Below, one piece after another: positions 35,268-48,775 of a stretch of 64,000 nucleotides of DNA (position 1 is the stretch's first letter; each line of letters begins with the position of its first letter). The translations under genes and the position numbers were made by a program. This stretch comes from Nectonema munidae. Its lineage: Eukaryota > Nematomorpha > Nectonematoida > Nectonematidae. The notes beneath the pieces were generated by a model that made no database searches, was not told the origin of the DNA, and saw nothing but the letters and a program-made list of their open reading frames with translations. The stretch is from positions 124,001 through 188,000 of the forward strand of contig JAUIRK010000536.1 of NCBI GenBank assembly GCA_030549495.1, in the 5' to 3' direction.

Positions 35268-35405
35268 TTAACCCATTTAAGACCAAGCAAAGCAGACGAT
35301 ATCTAAAAAAACGCAGACGATGTATATTCAAAGTCATTAAAAAAAGCAGACGAAGATGAAATTATTTATGTTCCAAAATAGGAACATTGGTCGTAAATGG
35401 GTTAA
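35268..35405 (+). mobile_element. piggyBac-type MITE (family 1), well preserved
   Basis: TTAA at both ends (35268-35271 and 35402-35405) and termini CCCATTTAAGACCAA/TTGGTCGTAAATGGG. It differs from the 30595 copy at about three substitutions and one single-base gap. Confidence 0.92.
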
Positions 35406-35506
35406 AGGAAAATTATTCGAAGTGTTGTTATCGAGTCCCTATTTTTTATATGATATGAATCAATTCTATTTCCAAAATTACTTTTTTCATCTTCTTCGCA
35501 TGGACC

Positions 35507-37664
35507 TCGTCTCTCTTCTCTCACTTATAACGTCTTTATTATCGTAAAACTTTCATTTGATTTTATGTAGTATTCGCATATTTAGCATCCGTTTTTCACC
35601 TTTCACAATTAACAACCCTCTCTTCCTGTTACCCTTTTCATTTTCCAATGAATCCCAAGTCCACATTAAAAGCAACTTTTTTCCTATCTTGAACTTCGTT
35701 AATTTTCATTTATGATGTGTGGAAAAGAAGGGTATACTTCGAAAATCCTCAGGTTAAGGGTCGCTGGCCTTGTTCCAAATTCTCCATTTTTTCCAATCTT
35801 CCATTTCACATTCCTTTACAGTTTTTTTGAAAAATTTTATTTTCTTCAACCCAATTGCTAAAAAGATGATTGCACATATTTGCTGGCTGTTGTCTTTTTC
35901 TTTACATCACAAAATGTAATTAACATGCTGTGTTGATAACATTTTTCAAATATTAGACAAGAACAATAAATTATCCTAAGTGTAAGAAGAAGGAGAAGAA
36001 GTCTATTTATTTCCAACAATCACCAAACACACGAAAATTTATTTAAAATAAAATATTAAAAGAAAATTACGATTCTTTAAAAAAAAGAAAGAATAATTTA
36101 TTTAGTTTTTATATTATTTTAAATGTGAAGGTTTGTGAGATACGCAAAAAGCTTCCAAAGGCGATAAGATACCTTTTCGATATATGTGGACGCAAAATAT
36201 CAATAACATGTCAGCATATGTTATGATAGAAATGTGACGAGTTTGTGAGGACAAAGGAAAAGACATATTGCTAAACGATATAAATATTATCTCATGGCAA
36301 AGTGTAAAGAACGACTCAAGCTCTCTACCTAAAAGCAAAGATTTCTTAAAGTGCTTATTTCTGAATTAATTGAAGCTAGAGGTTTGTACTTAGATTGATT
36401 CCATTTTTAGCATCCAAAAAGCTTAAAGTATACGCAATCCAATCCTATTTTTTGTTTTATTAAATCGAAAATATTTATAAACAGATTATTGCATTAAAAA
36501 TTGAATTTACCAAATGTTTTTTTATTATAATAATAATTAGACATTTACATTGATATATTTTAATGAAAAATAATACATTTTTTTATTTGTAGATAAAAAA
36601 AGTTGTTTTGTACGTTATATGATTAAAATTGTGTTTATCGATTGGTCTACCAAGGATAAAAAAAAGTTCTTACACTTAATTCAAAAGATTGCGCTTGACA
36701 AGAGAACATACTATCGCTAATTTTTTTCAATTAAATTGGTGATTGATGGGATAGAAAATTAATGTCCAAATTTAAAGCAAATTCCAAATTACTTCAGCGA
36801 AGTTGTTGTACATACGAGAATTAAGGCATATCCTTTTTTCTACATTCATATAGATGAGGGTAAAGAGGAGAGAGGTAAAATTAATGCCATTTTGTCATTG
36901 TTTAACAAAATTATTCTCTGTGTGTTGTATATATAAAATTAACAAAAATATTCATTAAAAATGAAACTTTAAAAGTTATTCGATAAAGTAATGATATTTC
37001 GAACAGTAATCTTTTTCCAGATGTGGCGAAAATATCTTTGATACCTTTCTATACTATAAACTATCTCTTTTTTCCCGGAAGATCAGTATTGCGAAACATA
37101 CATATTTTATGAAGGTAATATTTTCATTTTTAGATATTTTGGAACACGATATTGACAAAAATCGATCATTTTATGGTGAACATCTTGTTTTTAATCACAG
37201 AGTCCCATTGTAGTTTGATGATTTTCCAAGTTTTCCAACAAAATAATTCTTGATGTAAAAAATTGAATAAAAAATCCAAAATTGTTTCAATTCTTGTTCA
37301 AAGTCATGACTTTCCCTTTCCTTCTAGAAAGACAACAAGCCAACGCTTGACCAACAAATGATATCATTTGCGTTTCAATAACAAAATGGAAAGAATGCAA
37401 CACTTAATTTTTCAATTCATCACCGTTTTCGAAGTATAACCTTCTTTTCCACACCTCATAAATGAAAATTAATGAAGTTCAAGATAGGGAAAAAGTTGCT
37501 TTTAATGTGGACTTGGGATTGATTGGAAAATGAAAAGGGTAACAGGAAGAGAGGGTTGTTAATTGTGAAAGGTGAAAAACGGATGCTAAATATGCGAATA
37601 CTACATAAAATCAAATGAAAGTTTTACGATAATAAAGACGTTATAAGTGAGAGAAGCGAGACGA
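35507..37664. repeat. 2.2-kb foldback: ~240-bp inverted arms around a 1.7-kb centre
   Basis: The block 35507-35745 (starting TCGTCTCTCTTCTCTCACTT) reappears in reverse complement at about 37424-37664, with roughly ten differences in 240 positions. The ~1.68-kb centre is AT-rich with no coding frame of note. Long inverted arms fit a non-autonomous DNA element with long inverted ends, or a local inverted duplication. No target duplication could be seen at the outer borders (GGACC against CTACTGG), so the class is open. Confidence 0.8.
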
Positions 37665-38033
37665 CTACTGGTGAGTTATAACCAGTATATAAAATCAAAT
37701 TTATAAAATTTATTTATAAATAACCTAAAAATCATATTTTTTTTTGACTTAATAATCCAAAAATTTGGATATTTTTTGACCAAAATAAAAATTTGAATTT
37801 TTTTTTCAATTAAAAAGTCTCGCTTCTTATATAGATTATATATTAGGAAATTAATATTTTGATTGAAATAACCGTAGTGCTGAAATAATATTTAATATTT
37901 TTTTGTTAATTAAAAAAGGTTTTTTAAATGTTTGTCCAACTAAAAACTTTTTTTTAACGTCATGAACTACAAAATTTCAAAGGCACAAGAAAAAATTGTA
38001 CAAACTAATTTAAAATAGGTATATATATATATA
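37665..38033. other. no gene seen
   Basis: AT-rich; ends in a short TA microsatellite at about 38019-38033. Confidence 0.4.
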
Positions 38034-38502
38034 CAGTAACGTAGCCAGAAATTTTAATTTGGAGGGGCCAAATGGGTCACGAATATACATTGCTTACCTA
38101 CTGGCTTTGTCTAAAATTAAAGCATCAAATGCTGCTTATAACAACTCTTCTCTTTGTGATTATAAGCTCCTTCCTCTACTTGTGTCAGTTTCTTTGTTAA
38201 GTTTTTAGATTTTATCATGGCTAATATCTCTTACCTTCGTTTCCCATAGCTAAGAGAAATTTTTTATTCTACATTTGCTTTCTTATTACAGGTAGAAAGC
38301 CCATCTTAACAAAGTTAACAGTTTAATCGTTACCGTCAATGATATCAATAATTTTCCTATATTTTGATTTTATTTGCTTTGGATTGTTAGTATAAGCCCA
38401 AAGTCAAAAATTAATTCATTATTTCTTTTGAATTTGTAAATTTCAATTTTTTGATGGCGGGGCCCATAACTTAGATGGAGGGGCCCTGCCCCAAGTGCCC
38501 CA
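38034..38502. mobile_element. hAT-like MITE fragment
   Basis: It starts CAGTAACGTAGCCAGAAA with GGAGGGGCC just inside, clearly related to the CAGTGGCGTAGCCAG start of the element at 14598. The far side holds GGAGGGGCCCTGCCCCAAG and CCCCATAG but no inverted terminus, so the right end is lost or decayed. Confidence 0.5.
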
Positions 38503-38520
38503 TAGTTTTCAATATACGTG

Positions 38521-38715
38521 GTTGTATATATATATATATATATATATAAGTAAATATGATTTTTTAATGTTAATATTGATTTTTTACAGTAAAACCGTTT
38601 TCATTTTTTATCTTTTTCACACAAAATGTCTGCCTTTCTCATTTCGCACTATTTTCAGCAGTGATTACAAAGGGATAGAAGATGAATATACATATATATA
38701 TATATATATATATAT
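38521..38715. repeat. two TA microsatellites
   Basis: Runs of (TA)n at about 38524-38548 and 38690-38714, about 140 bp apart. They create artificial YIYIYI-rich frames. Confidence 0.8.
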
Positions 38716-39540
38716 CGCGAAAATGAGAATTCTATTCTTACGTGATTCTTCCATCCGTGGCAGAAGATGAAGTCGAGAATAGGGAGTAAATGAAGTGAAG
38801 TTTTTGCAATAAAAATTAATGACAAAACGGATAATGAATGATTTAGAGGCACCTTTCTTCTCTAAGACCAAAGATAGAAGAGGTAGGTGGTGATGCTGGA
38901 TGCGTATAGCCAGTCTCACGAAAGTCTCAATTTCCACGCTATATATCTCAAAAAATAATTAATTATTTCCACCACCACCACCATTATTATATATTTATTT
39001 CTTCACGTCTTTCGCGTTTCAAGGATGAATCCAGCATTAATTAGATGACTAGGAACAAAAGCCATATTTTCTAGTACATACACCACTACACTACTTTACT
39101 TCAGCGCGAATCCGCTCGAAATATACAAAAATGGCTGTATATATATATATAGAAAAAGGCTAAGCGTTTCATAAATCCATTCATTTATTAATATGAATTG
39201 CTTCGTCCTTTTTCCTTACATCAAGAACAACGAAATATTTCCTTCATATTTCATCGTGAATACCAAAAAGAGCAGCCACACGGTGTGTTAACCTTTTTTT
39301 TTTAAATTTGCAAGATGCCATATGTTCCTGAATCTCCCTTGCGAGGAAAGAAAGTTTCGTGGGGTGGTCGTATCTACACTGTTTCAAAAATTTGCTGAGG
39401 TATAAAAATTTATTAAGCTGAACTTTGGTGTCAGATAAAATTTATGTGGATATTGAGGCTTCTTGGTTATCGAAGTTATATTTTTGAGTATATAGGTCTT
39501 AATTCTAGACACTCTTATTTCTCTCATCGTTATTTATTGG
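38716..39540. other. no gene seen
   Basis: Slightly richer composition around 38.7-39.1 kb; no supported gene. Confidence 0.4.
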
Positions 39541-39680
39541 AGATGACCTAGTGGTTGTAGCGTAAGTGATTATAATCCAGTTTGTACTAGATATGATTCC
39601 CTATCTCGAAATAATTCCGAATGCTTAACAGCAGCGCTTCATAATCGGCGATCCCCGAACTTTGGGGTTTCGCAAAAGTT
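39541..39680 (+). repeat. tRNA-derived SINE-like fragment
   Basis: The A-box-like TGACCTAGTGGTTGTAGCG (39544-39562) is followed by a degenerate B box, AGATATGATTCCC (39590-39602). A non-tRNA tail follows, containing GATCCCCGAACTTTGGGG. The spacing is right for a polymerase III promoter, but the arms do not pair as a working tRNA. Confidence 0.4.
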
Positions 39681-41808
39681 AAAGTTTTTGTTCCGTTTAT
39701 ATTTGTGATATTTCTGTCATTTGAGGCATAACTGTTAAATTACTAATTTAATGTAAATATTAGTATGCCTTCATTAAGAGAATTATCAGTGTGTATGCAA
39801 TATATTTTATTTATACAAAATGTAAAAATTAATTTATGCAGAGTAAACATACAATATATTATAATTTTTTTAAACATTCTAAAATAATTTAAAGATAAAA
39901 TGGAATATGAAATTAAAATAAACAAAATTAATTATAACAAGGATAATTTCATTTAATTATGTAAAAGGTTCTATGAAAGTTTCACTTAATTTGAATGCTT
40001 CCTAAAAGGAAGAAGGAAGGTAAAGCGATCCTCTATTGATAGGTTTGACCAAAACTTTTGTTTGTGGCCCAAATTGAAGGGGATATCTTTATTACGCGTA
40101 ATTTTACTATTTATTATAGTAAAGTTGATGATAGTGTAGTAAATTTACGAATTTTTGAAGTTTTTCAAAACTTGAGGTAGTCAATCTTACGATTTTATTT
40201 ATTTCTCGATTATTTAAATTTTATAATCTTTTAACTAGTTTCTTTAAACAAATAAACATTAACTTTTACTACTTTCAAGGCTTTTTAAGTCGTATTACCC
40301 AATAAAACAAAAAATCCTTGGATAAAAAAGTTTTCGATGTTAATTCAGATGACGAAGCTCTCATGTTCTCTGTGAATCTAGGTTAGAATCTTTGCTTTTT
40401 TTTCATAATTATACTAGATTAATTTATCCAAAATATGGGGTAGCCAGTGACAAATTTATTTCAGTGTAAGAATTCCAAGCTTAAGATTTTATATATCAGA
40501 CACTTTTAGAAAAGAAATTTGATAGAGTAGAAGAGAGGTATGAGCAAAGTGACTTTTGAAAAACATTAGTAAACAAAACTTTTTCTTCATATTAAGTTAA
40601 ATCTGGAAAATGAATTGAATAAAAAGAATCTCCCACTTTTAATAAGAAAGATTTGTTTGACTTGTGAAGAAATATGGAATTTCAAGTTAAAATGTGATTG
40701 TCACATACAATTATATCATGGAAAAAAAGATTTGGCATAAACGAAATCATGAATGTCTGAACAATGGAAGTGGATCTCCGAGCACATCGGATGTCCTCCA
40801 AGACTCACAGGCAATAAAAGGTGCAAGTGAGCCTTAAATTTCAGTGATCAAAAAGTTTATATCTTAGATTGCACCTTTTCACAATCTAAGTAAAATTTTT
40901 TCCAATAAACTTTTTTTCTGGCACTCATGCTGTATGGGAGTGTGATTTTTTCACTGAATTTTTAGTAATTTTTCATATTGACCCGGAATACTCCGCCTAC
41001 CTTGTTATTTTTCTCAATCTTTTACAAATCATCTTTATCTTGAACAAAAATGGCAATTTCACTAAAAGTTATTTGGGTGAATATTTCCTTTTGACTTTTC
41101 ATGACATCCGATATAATGCAAATAAAAAAATAAAAAAAAAATAAAGGAAAAATTTTTTTTGGAAAAGTGAATTGAAGAAGGAGTAATTAATATCTATTCT
41201 CTCCCACCTTTTGAAGGATTGGGATTTGGGGAGCACACATGGTTGTGGAAAAGTAAAAAAGGAATATTTTTAAAGATTTAGCCAATTTTAGAAGGATTCC
41301 GCAAAAAAATACAATGGTATTGCAAAAGGTTGTCACAGTCCCGAAGAGATTGAATTGGAATTTTGGGAAAAGAGTAAAAAAAATGAAAAAAGATATAATG
41401 AAATAAGATGTAACTAAGTTGACTACGTCAAGAGATTTCATGAAAATGGTCCTAAATATCCTTTTTAAAAGATATTCATAAAGTGGAATTATGAATTTGA
41501 TTGAAAGAAATTTTGAGAACGATACAAAAATTGCATAAAAAGTCACACTCATGTATAAAAATCCTTCTTTGGATAAAATAGGGAATATTAAAGAAAAGAA
41601 TTTACCAGCTTAGCGCAGTGAAGTAAAAAATGTGAGTTGGAAGAAGAGATGCCGCTATTGCATATGTTTTTGGCAGAAATGATTTTGTGAAGTCGAAACA
41701 CTCTTCTCCTCCTCACTGAAAAAAGAGAGAACTTCGTGCAGGCAGTCGTCAAACACTCTCAAGATTTCTACAAACACAAACTCTATATCCATCTTCTCCT
41801 TACATACG

Positions 41809-41840
<32 letters not shown>

Positions 41841-44800
41841 CTTTGTTTGCCTCAGCCTTGGCATATTTATCTTGTTTTTTGCTCCTTCTCTACGCGTGTC
41901 TGTTTGAGTTCTCTCTTCAGAAGGTGGAATACCTTTTTTGCACCTTTTAGAAGATTTTTTTGTCAAATCCTCTAGTACATTGAAGAAGAGCTGATATCGT
42001 CTAAAGGCTGACTTAACGAAAGCACTAACATATTCGCTTCTACAGCAAATCGCTCTATCTCCCTATATACATGTCCCGTTTATATCCTTTTAACGAATAG
42101 CATTCTTTTGTACAAAAAACAAAACAAAAATAAATTTGGTTCGCACAAACACACCACATACAATTTATAAAAAAAAAAATTAAAAAAAAAGATATAGAAA
42201 TTTCATTGAGGCGTTTCCTTCATCCAAAATATCATATGCTTCTTAGCAGAAATGTTAGTAACCTATTATATGTGTTAGAGTGGGTAACTCGCATTCCTCA
42301 TGTATATATATATAGTACATATAATATATGCGAATTTTAGCCAATCAGTTAGGAGATTTTCGTTGTGTTCATTTGAATAGTTAAAATTTATTCAAGAAAA
42401 TTTGTACATAAAATTGCTTCAATTCTAACGTAATTTGATTCGTTAGTCAGGAATGTTTGCCCAATCAAATAAAATGTTTTACGTATACTCAATTCTCTCG
42501 TGAGCAAAAACATAAATTTTAAATTTTAATATATAGAAACAGATGAATCAAATTTATTTTTCGTTATAAACAGAAGATAAAATTTGATTTTACTCCAAAA
42601 GAGACCTTTACAGCATAAAATTTTGATGGCCATATTGAGCAGTAATGTTTTCCAAAACTTCCCATATCCAACCCGCATTTATTACGATATTACAAAGCAA
42701 TCTTTTCTCTAGACTATTTATTCTTGATATCTTTCAAATACGCCCTTCAAACATGATCTCTATTTCCTCAAAATCCTTATTCAATTTACGTTAAGTATAG
42801 GGTTTCTAAAATGTACAAATGCAGCATATTCATAACTTTATATATCGAAAAATAAATTTAAAAATCTTATTTTCTTTCAAATTTAAAAAAACAAATGATC
42901 TTCTATGATCTCTCCTTATAAAATTGATCTTCTTTGTGCACGTTCAATTCCTGCTATGCTAAATTTTCTTTCACTGGAAAAACTGGATATATTATAATTC
43001 TTGTAACAAGTGATGTAGACAGATAAAATAGGAATGTCAGATGTCTTAATCAGGGTCTATTGGATGCTAAAAATTTTACACGATGCAATATAGAACATTT
43101 CTATCTAATTTTATAATGTCAAAAAGAGGGGGTTTCCAAAATCGATCTCTGAATATAAAAATTTCTCATTTTCATGTTAGTTTCATATTCAATAAAAGAG
43201 GCGTAGTTTCTTCATGACTTTTTTCAGGAATCATATTTACAATACGGTTATAGGCTTAAATCTGGTTACTAATATTTTAATTCATGTACCTTTCAAGATA
43301 TCTATAGGAAAGGGGCCTTTGATATTTTTTTTCCACAGAGTAGCTTATCTCTTGATTCATAATTTATTAAATGTTCACACAGCAGAAATATTCAAAAATA
43401 TAAATCTTAACATTATTTTTCCTATGATCTCTCACAATGGAAGCAGAATGAAATGAACGAAGTCATGAAAGCATGATAAAAAAAAGTTTGATTTTATAAT
43501 AGAAAAGAAATAGGTATCAAAAAGCATGCTTTGTCTATCTATACTTAATAATTTAGTTAACATATACCCGCCAATGGGTCGGACTTGTACATATGCATAT
43601 AAAGTTCATAGAATGTTAGTTCTAATTATCAAATGTAATTTGCGGTTATAGAATATACAATTTAATATAGTCATTTTAAAGAGCGTATATTAACTAATAG
43701 TACACCATATGATATGCTTTAATTAGAAGCAAAAAGTGAGAAAATGGAATGAAGAAAAGAAAATCCTAAAATTTGAATATATTATTGCAAGTGACAAATC
43801 AAATGACTTTTTACTAGTTATTGGAATACTATGGGCCCTATTAATCTTGAATTGATCAAAAGTAAATTCGGGAGCTCGCTTTTTGGATGGAAACTAAATA
43901 AGTAGTACTGAAAAACGGAAATTTAAAGTATACATTTCAAAAAAAATTTTTTTGTAGTACAAAAATTTATGAATTATGTGCAAATTTCTCATTCCTTCGC
44001 ATTTAACACATATGGTCATTTATTCCAAGAGTTTTTTCAAACAAAAATTGTAAAAAAATTCCAATTATCACAAATAAATGATTTTAATGTAATACACTAT
44101 TTTGTTATTATATTTCAATTTTATACTTTTTCAATTAAATACATATTAGTGAACTTTGGCATAAAAAATTACTCATCCATTATTCTCAATTCAGATGGCG
44201 TTAATCCTATATTTTAATATTTATTTTGTACGAGTTTGAACTGAACATTTTTAGTTTTTATAAAGTGCATTAAAAATAATATAAATTAATTTCAAGAGGA
44301 ATACAAATAATAAATGCTTAAATTATTTGAAACTAAGTTGAAGGATAACTTTTCTAGGTTACAAGCATCAAATTTCAAAGTAAAAAAAAATTAATATAAA
44401 ATTATTCAATTTCAGAACATTGCCACAAGGAAGAATTCACATGATTTTGTTGTATAAAAAATCAAGCGAGTCCTGAATCTCCATTATTTGAAATACAGGC
44501 ATATATTTTGGATATAAATTCTCACTTCTCTCAAGTGCAGTTCTTAAAAAATCAATTTGAGCAGATATAATTAATCAGTTTGCAGGATGTGACAAAAATA
44601 ATCAAATTGTACTTGATTTGAACAAAAAATAATCATAAAATATAACATATGTAACAAATTAATTTATATTCTACAAATTATATTTAACAAAATTTTATTT
44701 GAGTGCGTATCAAAGGGGAACAGTTTTCCTCTTTGAAAAAATTATTATGGGTTTCAATTCTTGTAAAATAATTTTTTGTTAAAATCTTTTTTTTCATTAA

Positions 44801-46664
44801 TTATAATTTGGTCAATTTCGACCATGCACGGTAAATTCAGCAAAATCTGTTTACTTACAAAAACCCAATATAATATGAACATTTTTTCTGCAAAATAACT
44901 CCTTTCTTCTTCTCACAAACCTCGCAAATGGAAAAATCAAAAGATAGAGATGAGAAATTGAGAAAAAAAATAAGAAATATGTTATTGACAACTTTACAAT
45001 CCAAAAATTATGGAAACGCTAAGATTTATTTAAAGAAGAAAAATTCTGGAAGATATTGGCAGAATTGAACTTAAAAAAAGTTGCCAACATCCAGTTACAT
45101 TTTGAACTTTGTAATTTTATATAAAATGAGCTTGTAAAAAAAGTTAAAGTTTTTTTTCCAAGAGTAAAGCCGTTAGGACTAGAAAATAAATTCGTTGCAT
45201 TTCTAATGTTTTCACACAGCGCTTCGTTTCGAGAATCAACAAAGGAATTCAAGCTAGAGGCAAGCTAGGACAGAACAAATCTGTACAAGCCGAAGCGCTC
45301 TCACTTTTATTCAGGAAGAAAAATCTTCTCAATTTCTGCATTGCATAAACGCATCCGCTTTCACTAAAAATTTGGGCGCATATGTTTCTCAATTCATGTG
45401 GAAAAAAGAGAGCGTCACGCATCCATCCAACATTCAAATATGAAAGCAGTCCGAACCTACAATCTTTTCAACATAAAACTTTTACAACAATGAGTTCATT
45501 AGATTTATGCTAAAAAATATTCCAATCATTTTTACACATATGTTTCACATTTTTATTGTCGCTACTGAATGCTAGAAGAAAAATTGTGCTAAAAATTCAA
45601 AGGTTGCGCAAGCTGTTCTACTTTGCCACTTGGATATTGACTGCAAAAATGAGAAAAATCTTTTTGCAAAAATGTATGGTTTATATGTTGCTCCTAAAAA
45701 TATATATTTAAATACAATTTTACTTGAAAATATGGTGATAAGCGATAGAAAAGCATGCTTGCAGGTAGATGTGGGCATTGAAATCGTCATCCAACCTCCA
45801 CGAAATATATTTGCCACATGTAACACACATCCTCTCCGCGAATGCGTGTCCCGCAAACTCGAAATGATTAATCCGCCACGAAGCGTACTACATCGTAGCA
45901 TAGTGGATCTTATTGGCAGATGGAGTCTATATGTTATTCAAAGTGAGAGTTTGAACTGACCTCAAACTAGGACGAGATTTGGCGCATTCCTATCTGTCAT
46001 TTTCTTCGATAAAAATTAATATTGTGTATCAAGCATAACGCGTTTACAAAATTTTAAAGTAAGGAGTAAAGAAGAGGTTCAAATACACTGAAACGCAAAA
46101 TATATAAAATAAAAAAATATTTTGTGCCTACATTTTCACTAGATATTTTATGACATTTGTTATATGTAAACTTTTTTATTTTTTAAATTCAGTGAATAGC
46201 TTTAATTATAAGATATGCGCAGTAAATTGCCATATGTCACTAATTGGGGTAATACTCAAATTGCCGGTAATCGAAGGTTAATTTTTCACATGATCAAAAC
46301 AAGTAAATGGGACATGTGGAAATTAGCATTTTTGTGAGTTCTTCATATTATATGAATTGCTTCTACTCGCTAGCTTGGAAAAATAAGGACGGAAAGAAAT
46401 TCTCGTCATTATCGAGATCAGAAATATATTCGCCAATATAATCTACATAATCTCAACTACACCGGCAACGTTTAACCTACACTTAAAGTAATACATTTTT
46501 TAAATTTTTTCTTGATAATTCTACACCTATCATGTCTAATTTGCTCGCGATACGTGAATAAAGTCTAAGTTTTGTCTTCTTTTTACTAAAAATACAAAAA
46601 TATTAATGAAGAATAATAATTAGAAGATGAGAGAGTTCACATGATTTAAACATTGACTTCGAAA
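39681..46664. other. no gene seen; CA microsatellite
   Basis: Seven kilobases of AT-rich DNA. A (CA)n/(TA)n microsatellite lies at about 41810-41838, and a perfect 9-bp-stem hairpin (CTTAGATTG/CAATCTAAG) at about 40863-40890. Patches near 41.6-42.0 and 45.0-46.0 kb are less AT-rich and have frames up to 121 codons on both strands. I recognise no domain and no confident splice borders there. Confidence 0.4.
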
Positions 46665-46804
46665 TTAGGAAATTAAGCCTTTTTGCTTAAAGTTTAGCAG
46701 GAAAAGTGGGAACAGTTTCTCCGCAGCGAAATCAATGCACGATGCCTTCCTCACATCCAGTTCAAGAAGTGTTCTGGCATGTGTGCTGTGCATTCTCAAG
46801 AATC
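46665..46804 (-). CDS. candidate terminal exon, function unknown
   Basis: On the minus strand a strong acceptor (CCTTTTTTCCTCCTTCTTAG) is followed by an open frame of 46 codons to a stop. It reads FLRMHSTHARTLLELDVRKA, then CIDFAAEKLFPLFLLNF. Composition is GC-richer than its flanks. No donor-bearing upstream exon was identified and I know no matching family. It could be a real 3' exon or a chance frame behind a good acceptor. Confidence 0.3.
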
Positions 46805-47467
46805 CTAAGAAGGAGGAAAAAAGGCATTTGCCATGAGAGAAGGATAGAGACACGCTTTTTTGGAAATGCAATTAGTACAAAAAAAAAGGCCTATTGCATT
46901 CCAATGATAAAAAGTTTACATTTTTTGCGAAGACTACTGGAGTCAAAAGTATTTTTTAAGCTTCATTCTACCTGATGTTCCTGCAACAGCTTAAACTCTT
47001 TGTAACTCATTAATTCTTTTGTGTGGCAAAATTGCCAAGGAAAAAGATATTCATGTCTGTTCAAATTTCATTAAATGGAACAAAGCTTCAAACGTTTTCA
47101 AAATCGATGTACATTATTCGTTGAGAAGCTTCCTAACAAAAATCCGTTAAAAGGCAGAGTAAATAGGAAAGGAAATGTATGGAAAAATATTTATTCTCAT
47201 AGGAAGTGCACATATAAAAGGATGAACAAATTAGTTAAGAGAACAATAACGAAAACCAGCTATTTCCTATGGTTCATTAAGTATATATATAAATATATAT
47301 ACTAGAGGCCTACGCGGGTCGGGTAACTTGTAAATTGGTGGTATTTGCGCATTGATTCTTAAAAAATCGTAGAATGTTGAGATGCTTCTTACTATCTCAT
47401 ATTGAATTGCATATAGCTTAGTTTGAGTAAAGTAGATCACATCACCACGATTGTGGAGTTTGAAATT
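46805..47467. other. no gene seen
   Basis: AT-rich with a short TA microsatellite at about 47280-47300. Confidence 0.4.
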
Positions 47468-47600
47468 TTTTTGCGACTCCCCACTCCGACTCCGGTAAAC
47501 AAAAATTTCCAACTACGGTGCATGAACATTTACGACTCCAATTCCGACTTAGGTAAACCAAAATTTCCGACTCCAACCCCTACTCCAGAAAATATTAAAT
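47468..47600. repeat. CCGACTCC-type interspersed repeat, copy 1
   Basis: Irregular repeats of CGACTCC/CCGACTCC alternating with AAATTTCC. The same sequence style returns in the same orientation at 48710-48775. It looks like part of a dispersed element, class unknown. Confidence 0.45.
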
Positions 47601-48709
47601 TTTAACTCTGACTTTAGCGTACATAAAGCAATTTGTTGTAAAAATGGTCTCCAAATCAAACTTGCAAAGTTTTAACTTTAAATCTAGTCTACATAATTTC
47701 TTTAAATATCATTTTTATATTTTGGCTTTCATGACAATCGCTATATCATTTATACTACTGTGAGTAGATGATCGATTTTTATCACATCTATAATGACAGT
47801 GATTCTTAACCGAGTGTTTTTCATTTTCTTTTTGAATTAATTGATATAAATGTTTTATTGATAATTTTTAGGAATATAATTTAACTTTTTGACTTTTTTA
47901 CTTTTTGTAGTACGAAATATTACATTCCAATTGATCGTTTTTTTGTCAAAAAAATGGACACTTTCGAAAAATTTAAAAGCAGAATTTGTAGGGTTTTTTT
48001 CTTGTGTAGACAAATATCAAGAGTGACTATTTTTTTTCTTCAAAAAGTTCATTTTAAAAGGTTTAATATGCTTCAGATGTTGCTGAAAACAACCCATTGA
48101 AACTTAGAAATGAACTTTTAAACTTTGGGATGGAGTATCTTTCCATCTATCCTGAAATTGCAAATGTAACTCTATAAGTTTTAGTCCTTTTCTGACCTTT
48201 CTTTGTGCAATGTTTTTGGCTTTAATTTCAATTAAAAGAAAGTCGAAAAAGTGACTGGACTTAGGGAATGACTTCTGCTGCAATATTTCCAGCACTAAAC
48301 CGCGTATTTAAAAAATAGTGGAAAAAATTAATCTCGAAATTGTCCTAATATGTATAAATTAAAATTTTTTTTATAATATAGTAAAAACTGTGGTTTCGTT
48401 AAATTAATTTTGAGTAGATTCATAACTATATAAAAATAAGATTAAATCAAATCATAAGTTGGGTATAAAATTCTTACCTTTTCTTTATCCTAGAATTCAG
48501 TACAGTAAAATTTGAATCATAATAAAAATGATTTGAAGTTCACTTTGAACAAAATCAATTTTATTATTCAGAAAATATATTGTAAATGGACTTTCAAGTG
48601 GTAAGGGGGGTATACAGAAATATAGAGAATCCAAATTCCAAAGGGGCGTGGAAAAAAGATTGAGAAACACTTATTAATCGCTGCACAATAAAAAAGTAGA
48701 GTTTCAATT
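47601..48709. other. no gene seen
   Basis: AT-rich DNA between the two CCGACTCC blocks. Near 48655-48672 the plus strand reads AGATTGAGAAACACT, which resembles the right end of the hAT family at 24874; no left end was found. Confidence 0.4.
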
Positions 48710-48775
48710 AACCGAAGGCGGAGTCGCAACATTTTCTCCGACTCCCACTTCCGACTCCGACTCCTCAACCCTGCA
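48710..48775. repeat. CCGACTCC-type interspersed repeat, copy 2
   Basis: TCCGACTCCCACTTCCGACT followed by CCGACTCCTCAACCCTGCA. Same orientation as the copy near 47.5 kb. The end CTCAACCCTG may be an element terminus. Confidence 0.45.

Noticed and set aside
38495-38937. YIYIYI-rich frames near 38.5-38.9 kb
   Set aside because: They are translations of TA microsatellites.
41655-41975. Frames of 79 and 103 codons around the CA repeat
   Set aside because: Both strands are open because of the (CA)n/(TA)n tract; no support for coding.
45019-45959. Cluster of frames at 45.0-46.0 kb as a gene
   Set aside because: Several overlapping frames on both strands with no recognisable domain and no convincing splice borders; left as a patch of mixed composition.
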